Source of the DNA: Adiantum capillus-veneris
Taxonomy: Eukaryota > Streptophyta > Polypodiopsida > Polypodiales > Pteridaceae
Reading direction: 5' to 3'
Assembly (NCBI GenBank): GCA_014529385.2
Contig: CM043944.1
Span: forward strand, 52,635,268 to 52,699,267
DNA length: 64,000 nucleotides
Shown here: positions 1 through 11,064 of the stretch, in pieces
Layout: each line of letters opens with the position of its first letter
Position numbering within the stretch: position 1 is the stretch's first letter
Notes under the pieces: model-generated
Told to the model about the DNA's origin: nothing
Seen by the model: only the letters and a program-made list of their open reading frames with translations
Database searches by the model: none
Position numbers and translations under genes: made by a program

Positions 1-2340
1 CCATCAACCTCATCACCTATCCCTCCACATACATCACCCATTCCTTCATCCGCTTCCATATCTTCGAGATCTCCTTCTCCAGTAAAGCTCTCTCCTATTC
101 TGCTACAGGCTACTGAGCTACAGGCTCAGCAAGGGGCCATGGAGCTGTTGGCTAGCGTTTTGGCTAAGGTAAACATCAAGTTCCCTACATTCAAAGGACT
201 CTTCAGAAGATGCTGACGACCATGTAAGGAGGTTTGTATCTCTCTGTAGGGGTCGTGGTCTTAACAGGGAAGATGCTTACTTGATACTCTTTCCATCCAC
301 CTTGGATGGCTTAGCAGACAAATGTAACAGCCAGTTTGCAGAGAACCATTTTGCAACTTGGGCAGCCTTAAGGCAACAGTTCTGTGCAGCTTTCAGGCCT
401 GGTGACTACCAGGAGAAGGTGTTGGATGAGTTAGCCAACATGGTGCTCCAGCCAGAGGAGACTTTTGTAGAGCTTATGACTAAGACCAAGTCTCTAGTTG
501 CAAAGCTTCCTCAATAACCCGATGAATTCATGGTGAAGAAGTGGGTGGAGAAGCCGCTTCCCAAAACTTCTCAACAAAAACTCCGAGAGAGTCTCCGGCC
601 CGACGCCACTTTGGAGGAGTTCATCGCAGCTGCTACTAGGATAGAGGGGGCTAGGAAGCTGTTCAACAACTCCCCTCACATAGAGACCTCCTCTGTGTTT
701 CCGGAAAGTCCTGCTGATCCATTGACTTCTTTACGGAGAGAACTTGAAGCCCTAAAACTACAACGCGCTCTTCAAGAGGAGAAAAATATCTCTCTTCGCC
801 AGGAGAAACCCCCACATCTTGAGGCTTTGGATCAAATCAAGAGAGAGCTAGAGGAGCTTCGGTCTCAACAAGAGACTAAGGCTATGGTATGGTGCAGCTC
901 GTGTCGCTCTCCAAGGCATCCTCCACAGGATTGTCCCCTTCGGGCTTATTGCCACTTCTGCAAAAAATCTGGGCACGAAGACAAGGATTGCTACTATATC
1001 AAGGGGTTGCGGCAAATACAACAAAGTCTAGGTCCTTCTCTCCAACAAGGGCTAGCACTTGCATCGAACATGGTCTCACCCTATGGCCATCAAAACTCGT
1101 TGCCACCTCTGCTGACAACACCTCCTATGCAGCAAGGCATGCACAATAACTTTGCATCTCTCAGCTTTTATCATGGTAGTACTCCTTCAGTTCCCCAAAG
1201 CTTCTACATGTCAGCCTCCGGTCCCATGCAGCAAGGGCAGAGACCACCTCGCCTCTCAAATAGGCCAATTTTGTGCAATAGGTGCGGGGAGTATGGACAC
1301 TATCAGAGCAAATGTCCCTTGCCAGAAGGATCCCCTCCTTGCCGACATTGCCCTGAAGCTAAGGATCACTATAGTAAGGATTGCCCAAAACAACGAGCGT
1401 CCACATCTGCAAGCACAAGCCAACATGAGTTTACATTTCCAAAGCTTAACCTCATCATAGTAAGCTCGATTGCACAGGCACCGCCTTCCATTCTTGTAGT
1501 TGCCTCTCAAGAAGGGTTGAAGCAAGTGGAAGAGCCGGTTGGGGTGCTCACACGGGCACAGAGAGCTGCTCTTGGCCTCAGCCTCCCTGGTGGTCCAATC
1601 TTTCCATCTCCTGTCACACAAATGAGTCAACCTCCAGTAGTAGCTGACAAATCAGCAGGTAGTGTCAAGAGCCAACCTACCTCGCTTCTATCAGATATTG
1701 ATGGTGCTTTCATCGAAGCAGTAGAGGACTTGCAGAAGCTTAACATACCAGAGCAAGCTCTAATCAAAGGAAACAAGCCCACAGCAGAGTCTATCTTGAA
1801 AAACACTTTTCAACAAGTGTCACTGTACGACATGCTTCGACTTGATGCAAATTTTAGAAGTGACACCCTTTCCATCATCCAGTCTCTATACCCTGGTGCA
1901 GGGCCTAGTGGCGGGCACCTACCTGTGCAACCCTTGGAGTCCTACATGATGTCATATCCAGCTGCTCCCCTCACCGACTATAAAAGTCCTCGTCTCACTG
2001 TGTCTATTCTTGGGCATCAATTCTCAGGCGTCATAGTGGATGGTGGATCTGGGATCAATCTGATGCCAGAATTTACTATGTTGGCCTTAGGCCTGCAGCC
2101 TACCCGCCCTGCTCCATTCACTGTTACATTGGCAGACCAGAGGACAGTCTACCCTGTGGGCATAGTAGAGATGTGGGCATAGTAGAGAAGGTGCCTAAAA
2201 TGATACAAGACTTCACATTTAGCTTGGATTTTGTGGTGGTCAGTCTTCCTCAGGTGGAGGGAGGATTTCCTTTGCTGATTGGTCGACCATGGTTGAGGCA
2301 TACTAAGGCACTTCATGATTGGGGCAACAACGCCATGTGG
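1..2340 (+). pseudogene. gag-pro: gag-protease of element A (broken)
   Basis: Gag packages the element RNA; the protease matures the polyprotein. Position 1 lies within the Ser/Pro-rich N-terminal part. The Retrotrans_gag-type region (LFPSTLDGLADK, then FAENHFATW) is at about 288-400. The 550-codon frame at 530-2182 holds four zinc knuckles: three CX2CX4HX4C and one CX2CX5HX4C. An aspartic-protease motif VIVDGGSGINLMP follows (about 2032-2070), with DGGSG where DTG/DSG is usual. Three breaks are visible: a small deletion near 205, a TAA at about 515 where B has a glutamine codon, and a 17-bp tandem duplication (2156-2172 and 2173-2189) that shifts the frame. The protease continues in another frame to WGNNAMW at 2340, where the LTR of B begins. 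Homology to the gags of B and C is very clear. Confidence 0.9.
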
Positions 2341-2927
2341 TGTAGCGCGGATAATGTGTCGTGCTCTCTACAGTGGGTGGTCCTCAGTGCAATGTGCGTG
2401 ACAATCTCACTCAAACCGACTGAATCTCCTCAAACAGACTGAGCAGCAAGGAAACAATAGACGTCAACAGAGCTCACAAAGACACAACAGCAGACCAGAA
2501 CATATGACTCGACTATCTGAGAGATTGATACAGACTCTGGCGTGGCAGCACACTCAGCTCCAGCCCAGGACTCACAGGTACAATGGGGTTGTCGAGGCTC
2601 AGATGTGCAGGGATGGTGAAGACGTGCTCTGTGTAAAGACTCACTCTAGACAACTGTGTCGTTGGACCAGAGGTGAAGATGATAATCCCGATGACCAACC
2701 GCTACTACTCATATGTACCACCATAAAGGGCCACCAACGGCTCATGAATGTCAGCCATGTGGTGACCTGGCCACGATGTCCACTAGACCACCGTCGGTAC
2801 CCTGCCACTGCCACGTGTCACTCCCAACCCAGAGGGTCCGTCCAATGTGAAACAGCCTAGACCAACTGTACTAACTGTCCAACTGTCTGTCTGTCGTGTG
2901 AAGTGACACTGTAGCCCTGCTACTACA
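2341..2927 (-). repeat. 3' LTR of element B
   Basis: It runs from TGTAGCGCGG to CTACTACA on the + strand, 587 bp. It matches 7403-7853 closely and is the reverse complement of A's LTR at 12994-13552. The block beyond its right edge (CCACAAGACCGCTCACCG) is the conserved 3' internal end of the family and also flanks the LTRs of A and C. Confidence 0.9.
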
Positions 2928-3545
2928 GGTTGCCCGCCACAAGACCGCTCACCGTCCCGGTGAGAGGAATACTGAAAAAACTGTGAAAGAAAACCTTTAG
3001 GTACTGCATCTGTACATCTTTCTTGAAGCAGGTTCTAGGCCCAAAAGTGGAGTTTAAACACACTGCACTGCTTGCAAACGTTTTAAGCTTTGAATAGGCG
3101 AGAGTCAGTATGATTGCATAATCCAAGAATCCCAATTGGCAAAAAAATGATGCTCTCCAGCAAAGAGATAAGCTCAGTTTGATTCCAGTGCATCTTTATC
3201 TGCCCTAACCATAGTGATAGGAAGATGACCTGGTCTATGCTTGCAGTTGCAGATGAACCTTGCCACACTTTTTGCAACAACACTCTTCTCGAAAGGTGGG
3301 ATGACCATAAGCCCGAGTAACACCGCAAATAGGGTTATGCTATAGGGTTAGGCTCCATCATGATAGCAGAATAGAAAGGCCTTCACAGCAACAGGATGGC
3401 AACCATCGAGCCATCTTATCATGCAGGGTGGGAGGAAAAACTTGCTCTAGGATGGCAACCAAGTTAAAGTTGAGAGTCAGCTATGATGCGGAGTGGGGGG
3501 GAGGAAAAATGGCGGGGTGGGGGGAAAACATGCTGAGGCTGAGAG
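2928..3545 (-). other. 3' internal non-coding segment of element B (element-specific cargo)
   Basis: The first 125 bases (about 2928-3050) match element C next to its 3' LTR. After the shared word GGCCCA the two elements diverge completely. The B-specific part (about 3050-3480) has no long reading frame and no resemblance to anything else I recognise here. Toward 3490 it becomes G-rich and runs into the minisatellite. Confidence 0.5.
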
Positions 3546-3936
3546 GGGTGGGGAAGCATAGATAGGGGGTTGGTTAGGGGCGAGTGGAAGGGAGGGGGTG
3601 GATAGGGGCGAGGGGGGGGCTGGGTAGGGGCGAGGGGGTGGGTAGGGGTGAGTGTGTGTGAGGGGTGGGTAGGGTGAGGAAGGGTGAGGCTGGGGGGGAG
3701 GGTAAGAGAGGGGGTGGGTAGGGGCGAGAGTGGGGAGGGGCGAGGGTGAAGGAGGGGGTGGGTAGGGGCGAGGGTAGGGGCGAGGGGGGGGGGGGGGGGA
3801 GGGGGAGGGTAGGGGCGAGGGTGAAGGGGGAGGGTAGGGGCGAGGGTGAAGGAGGGGGTGGGTAGGGGCGAGAGTGGGGAGGGGGAGGGTAGGGGCGAGG
3901 GTAAGAGAGGGGGTGGGTAGGGCGAGGGGGGCTAGG
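3546..3936 (-). repeat. G-rich minisatellite of element B (C-rich in element sense)
   Basis: Imperfect tandem repeats around GGGTAGGGGCGAGGG on the + strand, including a G-run near 3787-3800. In element sense it is C-rich and has long stop-free stretches encoding Pro/Arg/Tyr/Ser repeats fused to the end of the gag-protease frame. The same motif in the same element-relative orientation occurs in A (10006-10640) and C (21128-21690). Confidence 0.85.
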
Positions 3937-6900
3937 GCAGTAGATGAAATCCATGGTCCCCTGGTTGAAAGAGGAGATGCTACAGAGCGCAGCCACCATG
4001 AGCAGGACAACTATAAAGAGAATGGAATTCATCAGGCAGGACGAGCTCTGTGAAGGGAGCTTTGTTCTGGGAGAAGCAGACACCAATGGGGCTGATTTTT
4101 GATGTTGGGTGAACTTCTGTCGAGGAGATTTCTTATCACTTCTATTTTCCTCCATAGGCTCACCAAATTCAAAGACCTCCCCCGAGGGCGCATCCAGAGT
4201 AACTTCTATGGCCTTCAACCTTTGAGCTGGCTCAGGTGGCTCATTGGGGTTAGTTACTATGGAAACAATGGAAGAGGGTGTACCTCTAGGCAAGGAGTGA
4301 ATAGAGACTCCATAGCACGGCATAGATTTGGTAGCTTCTAACCACTCCAATAGATCTTCGTCTGACCCTTCAGGTGTAGTAGGTTGTTCTTTTTCAAGGT
4401 TGGTTTCCATTGACAAAGAAACTTGCTGCACCATGGGATCCATACCTCCTTCTAAAAGAATCGGTTGCATCGGGGAGCCAGAAGTATGTATCCACATTGC
4501 ATCGTTTCCCCAATCATGGAGTGCTTTAGTGTGTCGCAGCCATGGCCTTCCAATGAGCAAAGGAAATCCGCCCTCAACCTGGGAAAGACGAACCACAACA
4601 AAATCCAAGTTAAAAGTAAAGTCTTGTACCTGCAGAGGCACATTGTCCACTATGCCTAATGGGTAGACTGTCCGCTGGTCGGCCAACGTAACTGTGCAGG
4701 GAGCAGGGTGAGTAGGCTGTAGACCTAGAGCTAACATAGTGAACTCGGGCATCAGGTTGATGCCAGATCCACCATCCACTATCACTCCTGAGAATTGCCG
4801 ACCTAAAACGGACACTGTCAGGCGAGGGCTTCTATAATCAGTGAGTGGAGCAGCGGGATTAGATATCATATAGGACTCTAATGGTCGCATCGAGAGGTGC
4901 CCGTCACTAGGACCTGCTCCAGGATAAAGTGACTGAATAACAGCAAGGGTGTCACTTCTAAAATTTGCATCTAGCCGCAACATGTCATAGAGGGATACTT
5001 GTTGGAAAGTGTTCTTCAAGACTGTCTCTGATGTTAGCTTCTCTTTTTCTACCTGTTGTTCTTCTGGTATCTTGATCTTCTGCAAATTGGAAACTGCTTC
5101 CAAGAAAGCTTCATCAATATCGGATAGCAAAGATTTGGATTCTTTCATGGCACTAGGGGATTGCTTGTTAATAGTTGCAGGCAGGGTATTCACTGGTGTG
5201 AGAACGTGTGGGGGAGTTGAACTTGATGGAATGCTAAGACCGAGAGCGGCTCTCTGGGCCCGGGTGAGGATGCCCGATGGCTCCTCTGCCAACTGCGGCG
5301 GCTTATTTTGAGGGGTAACCACGTGGGTAGAAGGGAGCGGCTGAGAAACAGTGCTAACTGCTATCAAATTGAGCTTGGGAAAGGCAAACTCATTCTGGCT
5401 TTGACTTGGGTTTGAAGCTGTGGATGCACGAATTTTATGGCAATCCTTACTGTAGTGATCCTTCGTTTCGGGGCAATGACGGCAGGGAGTGGACCCTTCT
5501 GGCAGGGGGCATTTGCTTTGGTAATGCCCATATTCCCCGCATCTGTAGCACAAAATGGGCTGATTCAAAGGACGAGTCGAAGTGCGAGGTGGTCCTTGCT
5601 CCTGGTGCATTGAGTTGGAGGTGGAGGCATAGAAGCTTTGAGGAGATGAGGGAGCATGGGTATTATAAAAGCTCTGAGAGGGAAAAGTACTCTGCATACC
5701 TTGCATAGGAGGGGCTGTCAGCAAAGGTGGCATATGGTGTGGATGGCCACAGGTAGAAACCATGGTGTGGATGGCATATGGTGTGGATGGCCATAGGTAG
5801 AAACCATGTTGGACGCAGGTGCTGGCCCTTGCTTAAGAGAAGGACCAAGACTTTGCTGTATTTGTCGCAATCCCTTGAGGTAGTAACAATCCTTATCCTC
5901 ATGTCCAGATTTTTCACAGAAGTGGCAGTAAACCCGAAGGGGGCATTCCTGTGGAGGGTGCCCTGGAGAGCGGCATGAGCTACACCAAACCGTAGCCTTA
6001 GTCTCTTGTTGATACTCGAGCTCTGCTAGCTCGCGCTTAATCTGTTCCAATGCCTCGTGATGTGGAGGCTTCTCTTGTCTAATAGAGAAGGACCTCTCCT
6101 CTTGAAGAGCTCGCTGTAACTTTAGGGCTTCCAGTTCCCTGCGTAAAGAAGTTAAAGGATCAGAAGGACTTTCCAAAAACACTGACGGGGTCTCTATGTG
6201 AGGGGGATTGGTGAACAGCTTCCTAGCCCCCTCTATCCTTGTAGCAGCTGCGATGAACTCCTCCAGAGTGGCGTCGGGTCGGAGACTCTCTCGTAGTTTT
6301 TGCTGAGAACTTTTGGGAAGCGCCTTCTCTACCCACTTCTTAACCATAAATTCACCTGGTTGTTGGGGAAGCTTGGCAACCAGAGACTTGGTTTTCGTCA
6401 TAAGTTCTGCAAAAGTCTCTTCTGGCTGGACCACTATGTTGGCTAACTCATCCAACACCTTCTCCTGGTAGTCACCGGGCCTGAAAGCTGCACAAAATTG
6501 CTGCCTTAAGACTGCCCAGGTTGCAAAATGGTTTTCTGCAAACTGGCTGTACCATTTGTCTGCTAAGCCATCCAAGGTGGATGGAAAGAGTACCAAATAA
6601 GCATCTTCCCTGTTAAGACCATGACCCCTACAAAGAGATACAAACCTCCTTGCATGGTCGTCAGCATCTTCTGAAGAGAGACCTTTGAATGTAGGGATCT
6701 TGATGTTTACCTTAGCCAAAACGCTAGCCAATGGCTCCATGGCCCCTTGCTGAGCCTGTTGCTCAGTAGTCTGCTGTAGCAAAATAGGAGAGAGCTTCAC
6801 TGGAGAAGGTGATCTGGAAGATGTGGAACCGGAGGGAGGAATGGGTGATGCCGTATGTGGAGGTATGGGTGATGAGGTTGATGGACTTCTAACAGGTTCC

Positions 6901-6980
6901 AAGGGTCGTCTTCTGTTGTAGTACTTCAGAGGACTCTGGAGTGCGCTTTGACGCTCGACTGACCGCCTTGTATGGGTCAT
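3937..6980 (-). pseudogene. gag-pro: gag-protease of element B with C-terminal hydrophobic segment
   Basis: The ATG at 6980 opens a protein beginning MTHTRRS; C has the same start at 24607, which supports it. Order: Ser/Pro-rich N-terminus, Retrotrans_gag core (about residues 95-220), coiled-coil-prone segment, zinc knuckles, then a protease with DGGSG. After about 150 more residues comes a hydrophobic stretch (ILFIVVLLMVAALC, coded near 3965-4027) and then a proline-rich tail from the minisatellite. A 44-bp tandem duplication (5731-5774 and 5775-5818) causes the only obvious frameshift, between the 420-codon and 729-codon frames. The length of open frame suggests a fairly young copy. Confidence 0.88.
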
Positions 6981-7029
6981 GCAGCGACCACCAAACCAAC
7001 CAAGCTTTGGGCAAGAAAACCTTGAACTG

Positions 7030-7260
7030 GTTGAAGACTCGTCTAGACTCTACTAGACCAGGCAAGTGGCTAGACCAGGCTGGACCAGGGACGAGGAAGA
7101 CTAGACCAGGGTCTAGACCAGGCAAGTGACTAGACCAGGTTGGACCAGGGACGAGGAGGACTAGACCAGGGTCGAGGAGGTCTAGACCAGAGACAAGGGC
7201 AGGTTGGACCAGGGCGAGAGATGACTAGGGCGAGAGAGGACTAGACCAGTTGGACCAGGC
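7030..7260 (-). repeat. CTAGACCAGG-rich leader repeats of element B
   Basis: The leader between primer-binding site and gag is built of imperfect repeats around CTAGACCAGG and GGACCAGGG (+ strand). Element C has the same kind of leader at about 24700-24890. No reading frame is credible here. Confidence 0.7.
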
Positions 7261-7371
7261 GAGAGGAGAACAATGCAAGGCAAGGTCGGCGAAGCTAGGC
7301 AAGGTAGGCGAAGCTGGATAGACCCAACTAGCTTCAAGATTTGCACCTCACAGAGTGAGATTTCAGTTGAG

Positions 7372-7389
7372 GTCCCATCGTGATCGCCA
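7372..7389 (-). other. Putative primer-binding site of element B
   Basis: Read on the - strand this is TGGCGATCACGATGGGAC, starting 13 nt inside the 5' LTR end. Element C has the same word with one change at the same 13-nt spacing (24961-24978). The TGG start fits pairing to a tRNA CCA end. I do not recognise the tRNA; it resembles but does not match the tRNA-Asp site of Tat/Athila-type elements. Confidence 0.6.
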
Positions 7390-7402
7390 AAATGAGAGCA
7401 CC

Positions 7403-7853
7403 TGTAGCGCGGATAATGTGTCGTGCTCTCTACAGTGGGTGGTCCTTAGTGCAATGTGCGTGACAACCTCACTCAAACCGACTGAATCTCCTCAAACAGA
7501 CTGAGCAGAAAGGAAACAATAGACGTCAACAGAGCTCACAAAGACACAACAGCAGACCAGAACGTATGACTCGACTATCTCAAAGACTGATACAGACTCT
7601 GGCGTGGTAGCACACTCAGCTCCAGCCCAGGACTCACAGGTACAGTGGGGTTGTCGAGGCTCAGATGTGCAAGGATGGTGAAGACGTGCTCTGTGTAAAG
7701 ACTCACTCTAGACAACTGTGTCGCTGAACCAGAGGTGAAGATGATAATCCCGATGACCAACCGCTACTACTCATATGTACCACCATAAAGGGCCACCAAC
7801 GGCTCATGAATGTCAGCCATGTGGTGACCTGGCCACGATGTCCACTAGACCAC
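7403..7853 (-). repeat. 5' LTR of element B (truncated)
   Basis: It begins TGTAGCGCGGATAATGTG on the + strand and follows 2341-2792 closely, then breaks off at about 7853 within a CCAC shared with the flank. The missing 136 bp would be the outer end of the element. Confidence 0.88.
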
Positions 7854-9440
7854 TACACCACAGAAAGAGAAGGTTTGGCTATGGTGTATTCTTTACAAAA
7901 GTTTCGTCATTACTTGTTAGGGGTTCACTTCACTATCATCACAGATCATCATGCGCTACGCTATCTTCTAAATAAACCCCAAGTTGTAGGAAGAGTGTGG
8001 AGATGGCTACTCATATTCCAGGAGTTCGATTTCGAAGTAGTTCTTAGTCCAGGCAAGCGGCACGTCATGGCCGATCATCTCTCTTGCATACACACAGGTG
8101 AGCCCAATACCGGGGTTGATGATGATTTTCTTGACAGTCATCTTTTTAAGGTAGACACAACCCCAGAACGGTATGGAGATGTGTTACATCAGCTCTCTAC
8201 TAGCCTATATCCTGAGAATGCTTCTCCCTTGCAAAAAAGAAGACTCTTGTTGAAATCTAGACCGTTCTCTTCGATTGGTGAACAACTCTATAAATCAAGG
8301 CCAGATGGTGTGCTGAGAAGGTGCGTCTCCCCTCATGAGGTAGACCACATGCTAGAGGATGCACACAGTGGTTCTACAGGTGGCCACTATCTAGGTCACA
8401 TCACGGCATGAAAAATCTTACAGACGGGCTTGTGGTGGCCCTATATATTTCGAGATGCTATTGCTCATGTCAAGATTTGTGATGTCTGCCAACGATGTGC
8501 GCCTAAGCCTAGCAAGCAATAAAATCGCCCTCTCCAGGTATCTATGGCGTGGTTGCCCTTTGAGAGATGGGGTTTGGACTTTGTTGGTCCAGTTACTCCA
8601 TCTGCTCAGCCAGGCAATCGTAATTATCTCTTGGTAGCAACAGATTATGCAACGAAATGGGCCGAAGTGGTGGCTACCATCGACTGCACAGCCGCCACTG
8701 TTGCAAAATTTTTGTATGAAAATATTTTTTGCAGGTTTGGGTGTCCTCTGGAAGTCACCAGTGATCGAGGTAGTCATTTTGTCAACGACTTGATCTCCAC
8801 TCTCCTCACGAATTACAAGATTTTTCATCGCAAATCTTGCTCTTACTATCCTAGAGCAAATGGGTAGGCTGAAAGCACTAACAAAGTGCTAATCGCGCTT
8901 CTTAAGAAAGCTTGTCATCTGCATCCAGCCTCTTGGGCTCAGGCTATCCTCGGCACAGTTTGGGCTTATCGCACCTCCTTCAAGGCAACCACTAACTACA
9001 CCCCATTCCAGTTAGCTTTTGGCATAGAGGCAATTGCACCATATGAGTTCAACTCAGGTTCAGCAAGAGTGGGAAGCGTTCGTGTCACAGCTGGGAGTGC
9101 TTCAGCAAACCTCTCGCGACTTTCAATGTTAGAAGAAAGCAGGAGATTAGCTTCACATACTCTCCAAGCCAAGCAGACTCGTCGCAAAGCATGGCATGAT
9201 CGCCATCTCCGCAGGCCGAAAATAATGTAGGGCTTGGTGCTACTCTATCAAGCTAAGTATCTGAAGAAAGCTAAGAAGTTGATCCCAGCCTGGCAAGGGC
9301 CCTTTAGAGTACAGGAGATTTTGCCACAGGGAGCTGTCCAGTTAGTCACTTTGGAAGTCGTTCCTTTGCCACTGGTAAATGGCTCCCAAGTGCTATTACT
9401 CCTCTGAGTAAAGGGTCTGCAACTATTCTTCCATCTGTTG
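7854..9440 (+). pseudogene. pol: RNase H-integrase remnant of element A pol
   Basis: RNase H removes template RNA; integrase inserts the cDNA. Translation from 7854 gives a gypsy RNase H C-terminal half (YTTEREGLAMVY, TDHHALRYLL, then ADHLS). Integrase follows with a zinc-finger end (CDVCQRC, about 8480) and a DDE core: GLDFVGP (about 8575), TSDRGSHF (about 8760) and the AES glutamate (about 8870). The C-terminal domain continues to about 9400 (IPAWQGPFRVQEIL). At least four stops interrupt it, three of them TAG or TGA where C-to-T changes of CAG or CGA would explain them. The RT domain that should precede RNase H is absent. It continues element A beyond the B insertion. Confidence 0.9.
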
Positions 9441-10005
9441 GTTCTATGTCCCATCTCTCTCCTCCCCACTATTTTTCCATCAGAACGGGTGTTCTGTTAC
9501 TGTCTCAGTTTCTGCTATGCCTATAAGTTTCCGCCTTTCCTCTAAGATATCTTTTCTCCACTAAGTCTTGGTAATTGGGTATTGTCGTGAACTTCTACAG
9601 TCCAATCACTCCTCCTCTAATTGTTTCTATCCTCAGTGTTAATTGCTGTTAAGTACTAAGGTCTTTCCAGTTCGGGAGTCTCCAAAAGTCGTGGTTTTGT
9701 TCAGTTTGAACAAGTGTAATTGCTTAGATGGCGATTGAGACAGGGAACAATATGTAATCAAGGACTTGATGAGGCTCACAATGCAAAAATGTCTATGTGA
9801 AGAATATGGCACAGTATGTCAAAAAACTTTTGGTCCCATTAGCAGTGCAGTTAGTATTCTAGCTGCAGGAAGGGGCCATTAGAGTTCTGTACTTTGGACT
9901 CCAAAACTTGCTTGCGAACCTAAACTTGTCTTCTCGTTGTATCTGTCCATGGTTGTATCTGCCCACTGCATCTTTATCTTCTCGGTTATCTGCACCCTAC
10001 TCTCT
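9441..10005 (+). other. Element A segment with no recognised gene
   Basis: Between the integrase end and the minisatellite I see no convincing reading frame, motif or repeat. It is mildly AT-rich and presumably internal to A. Confidence 0.5.
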
Positions 10006-10640
10006 CCCTGGACCCTATCCCTCTACCCAACCTCTCGCACTCAACCCCAGCGCCCTACTCTCCCTCACCCCCTCGACCCTACCCTACTCTAACCCCCTCG
10101 CCTTACTTTTGTCGCCCCTACCCTCCCCTTACTCCACTTGCCCCTACCCTAACCACCCCCTCGCCTCTACCCTCTTCCTCGCACCTACCCTACCCACCCT
10201 CGCCCATACTCTCTACCCTCCTCGCCCCTACACTCTACACACCCCCTCGCCCATACCCTACACCCCTTGCCCCTACCCTCTACCCACTCCCTCACCCATA
10301 CTCTCTACCCACTCCCTCGCCCCTACCGTACTGACCAACGCCCCTACCCTCTACCCACCTTCTCGCCCCCTACCCTACCTCCCTCGCCCCTACCCTCTAC
10401 CCTCCCTCGCCCCTACCCTCTACCCTTGCCCATACTCTCTCTCCCTCGCCCCTACCCTCTACCCACCCCCTCGCCCATAACCACCCCCTAGCCTCTACCT
10501 TTCTGTACCTGGCCCCTACCCTCTCTGCCCTTCGCACCTATCCACCCTCTCCCTTCCTTCGCACCTATCCACGCTCTCCCTTATTTGCGTTGGCTTTCTA
10601 CCCACCCCTCGCCTTATTCCCTTTAGCTTTCTACCCCACG
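10006..10640 (+). repeat. C-rich minisatellite of element A
   Basis: Imperfect repeats around CCCTCGCCCCTACCCTCTACCC. It is the reverse complement of the G-rich arrays in B and C, so it has the same orientation relative to each element. The stop-free Pro-rich frames across it are a composition effect. It lies between integrase and the extra 3' frame. Confidence 0.85.
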
Positions 10641-10782
10641 CCTCGCCTTATTCCCTTTGGCTCAAAAACGTACCAGAAACCAGAATACTCAGAAAAGTGT
10701 CTATAGAATCTACTGCTCCCTACATCAACCTCTTCTACTGTCGGGATCTCGTACTTGACAAACTCTTTCAATTGTACTCACT

Positions 10783-11058
10783 ATGGCAGGAAGTAGCAAG
10801 AAACAGACAGCAGAAGGTGGTAGCAGCAAAAAAAAATTGTTGCGAAAGAAGAAAGCTGTGGCTGAGGAATCAGAGGAATCAGAGAGTGAAGAGATGTCAG
10901 CAAGCAGTAGTCACGGCTTGGATGACATAACTTCCAGCGATCCAAGTGATGAAAGCTACAAAGCAGACTCGCCCTCTGAGTCAGAAGCACACTCCGAGTC
11001 AGATGCTTCGAGTGATCAAGAGGACCATACAAGAACACCTCAAAAGAAAGAGAAATAG
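10783..11058 (+). CDS. ORF3a of element A: Lys-rich start, Ser/Glu-rich acidic segment
   Basis: A 91-codon frame starts at ATG (MAGSSKK). A lysine-rich patch (KKKLLRKKK) resembles a nuclear localisation signal, and a long Ser/Glu/Asp stretch follows. It ends in TAG at 11056-11058. The next two frames (11065 and 11857) are in the same phase, so the three look like one reading frame of about 670 codons cut by two TAG codons. It lies in the 3' position where some plant gypsy elements carry an env-like or extra ORF. No homolog is recognised and no function can be assigned. Confidence 0.6.
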   Translation: MAGSSKKQTAEGGSSKKKLLRKKKAVAEESEESESEEMSASSSHGLDDITSSDPSDESYKADSPSESEAHSESDASSDQEDHTRTPQKKEK

Positions 11059-11064
11059 CCAATC

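Larger units (their letters stand above)
2341..7853 (-). mobile_element. Non-autonomous gypsy element B (LTR-gag-pro-LTR, no pol)
   Basis: On the - strand the order is truncated 5' LTR (7403-7853), primer-binding site (7372-7389), leader, gag-protease (6980 to about 3940), C-rich minisatellite, short non-coding segment and 3' LTR (2341-2927). No RT, RNase H or integrase is present in its 5.5 kb. This matches the description of TR-GAG elements (terminal-repeat retrotransposons with only a GAG domain). It is inserted in the protease region of A in the opposite orientation. The right LTR stops after about 451 bp and passes directly into A's RNase H, so a deletion removed the LTR end, any target-site duplication and A's RT. 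Confidence 0.88.

Noticed and set aside
2504-2860. 118-codon frame in the LTR of element B, and similar frames at 7575, 19786 and 25163
   Set aside because: They fall inside LTRs, run in varied frames, and differ between copies by frameshifts; no domain is present.
5009-5708. Frames on the + strand opposite the gag-protease of B (also 22967-23224 in C)
   Set aside because: They are antisense shadows of a well-supported gag-protease on the - strand.
9908-10480. Proline-rich frames of up to 190 codons on the + strand
   Set aside because: They translate the C-rich minisatellite of element A. All frames are open there because of composition, and no start or homology supports a gene. The same applies to 3477-4010.
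10006-10640. Telomere-like CCCTACCC repeats
   Set aside because: Plant telomeres are regular CCCTAAA arrays. These units are irregular, lack AAA, and lie inside a retrotransposon.
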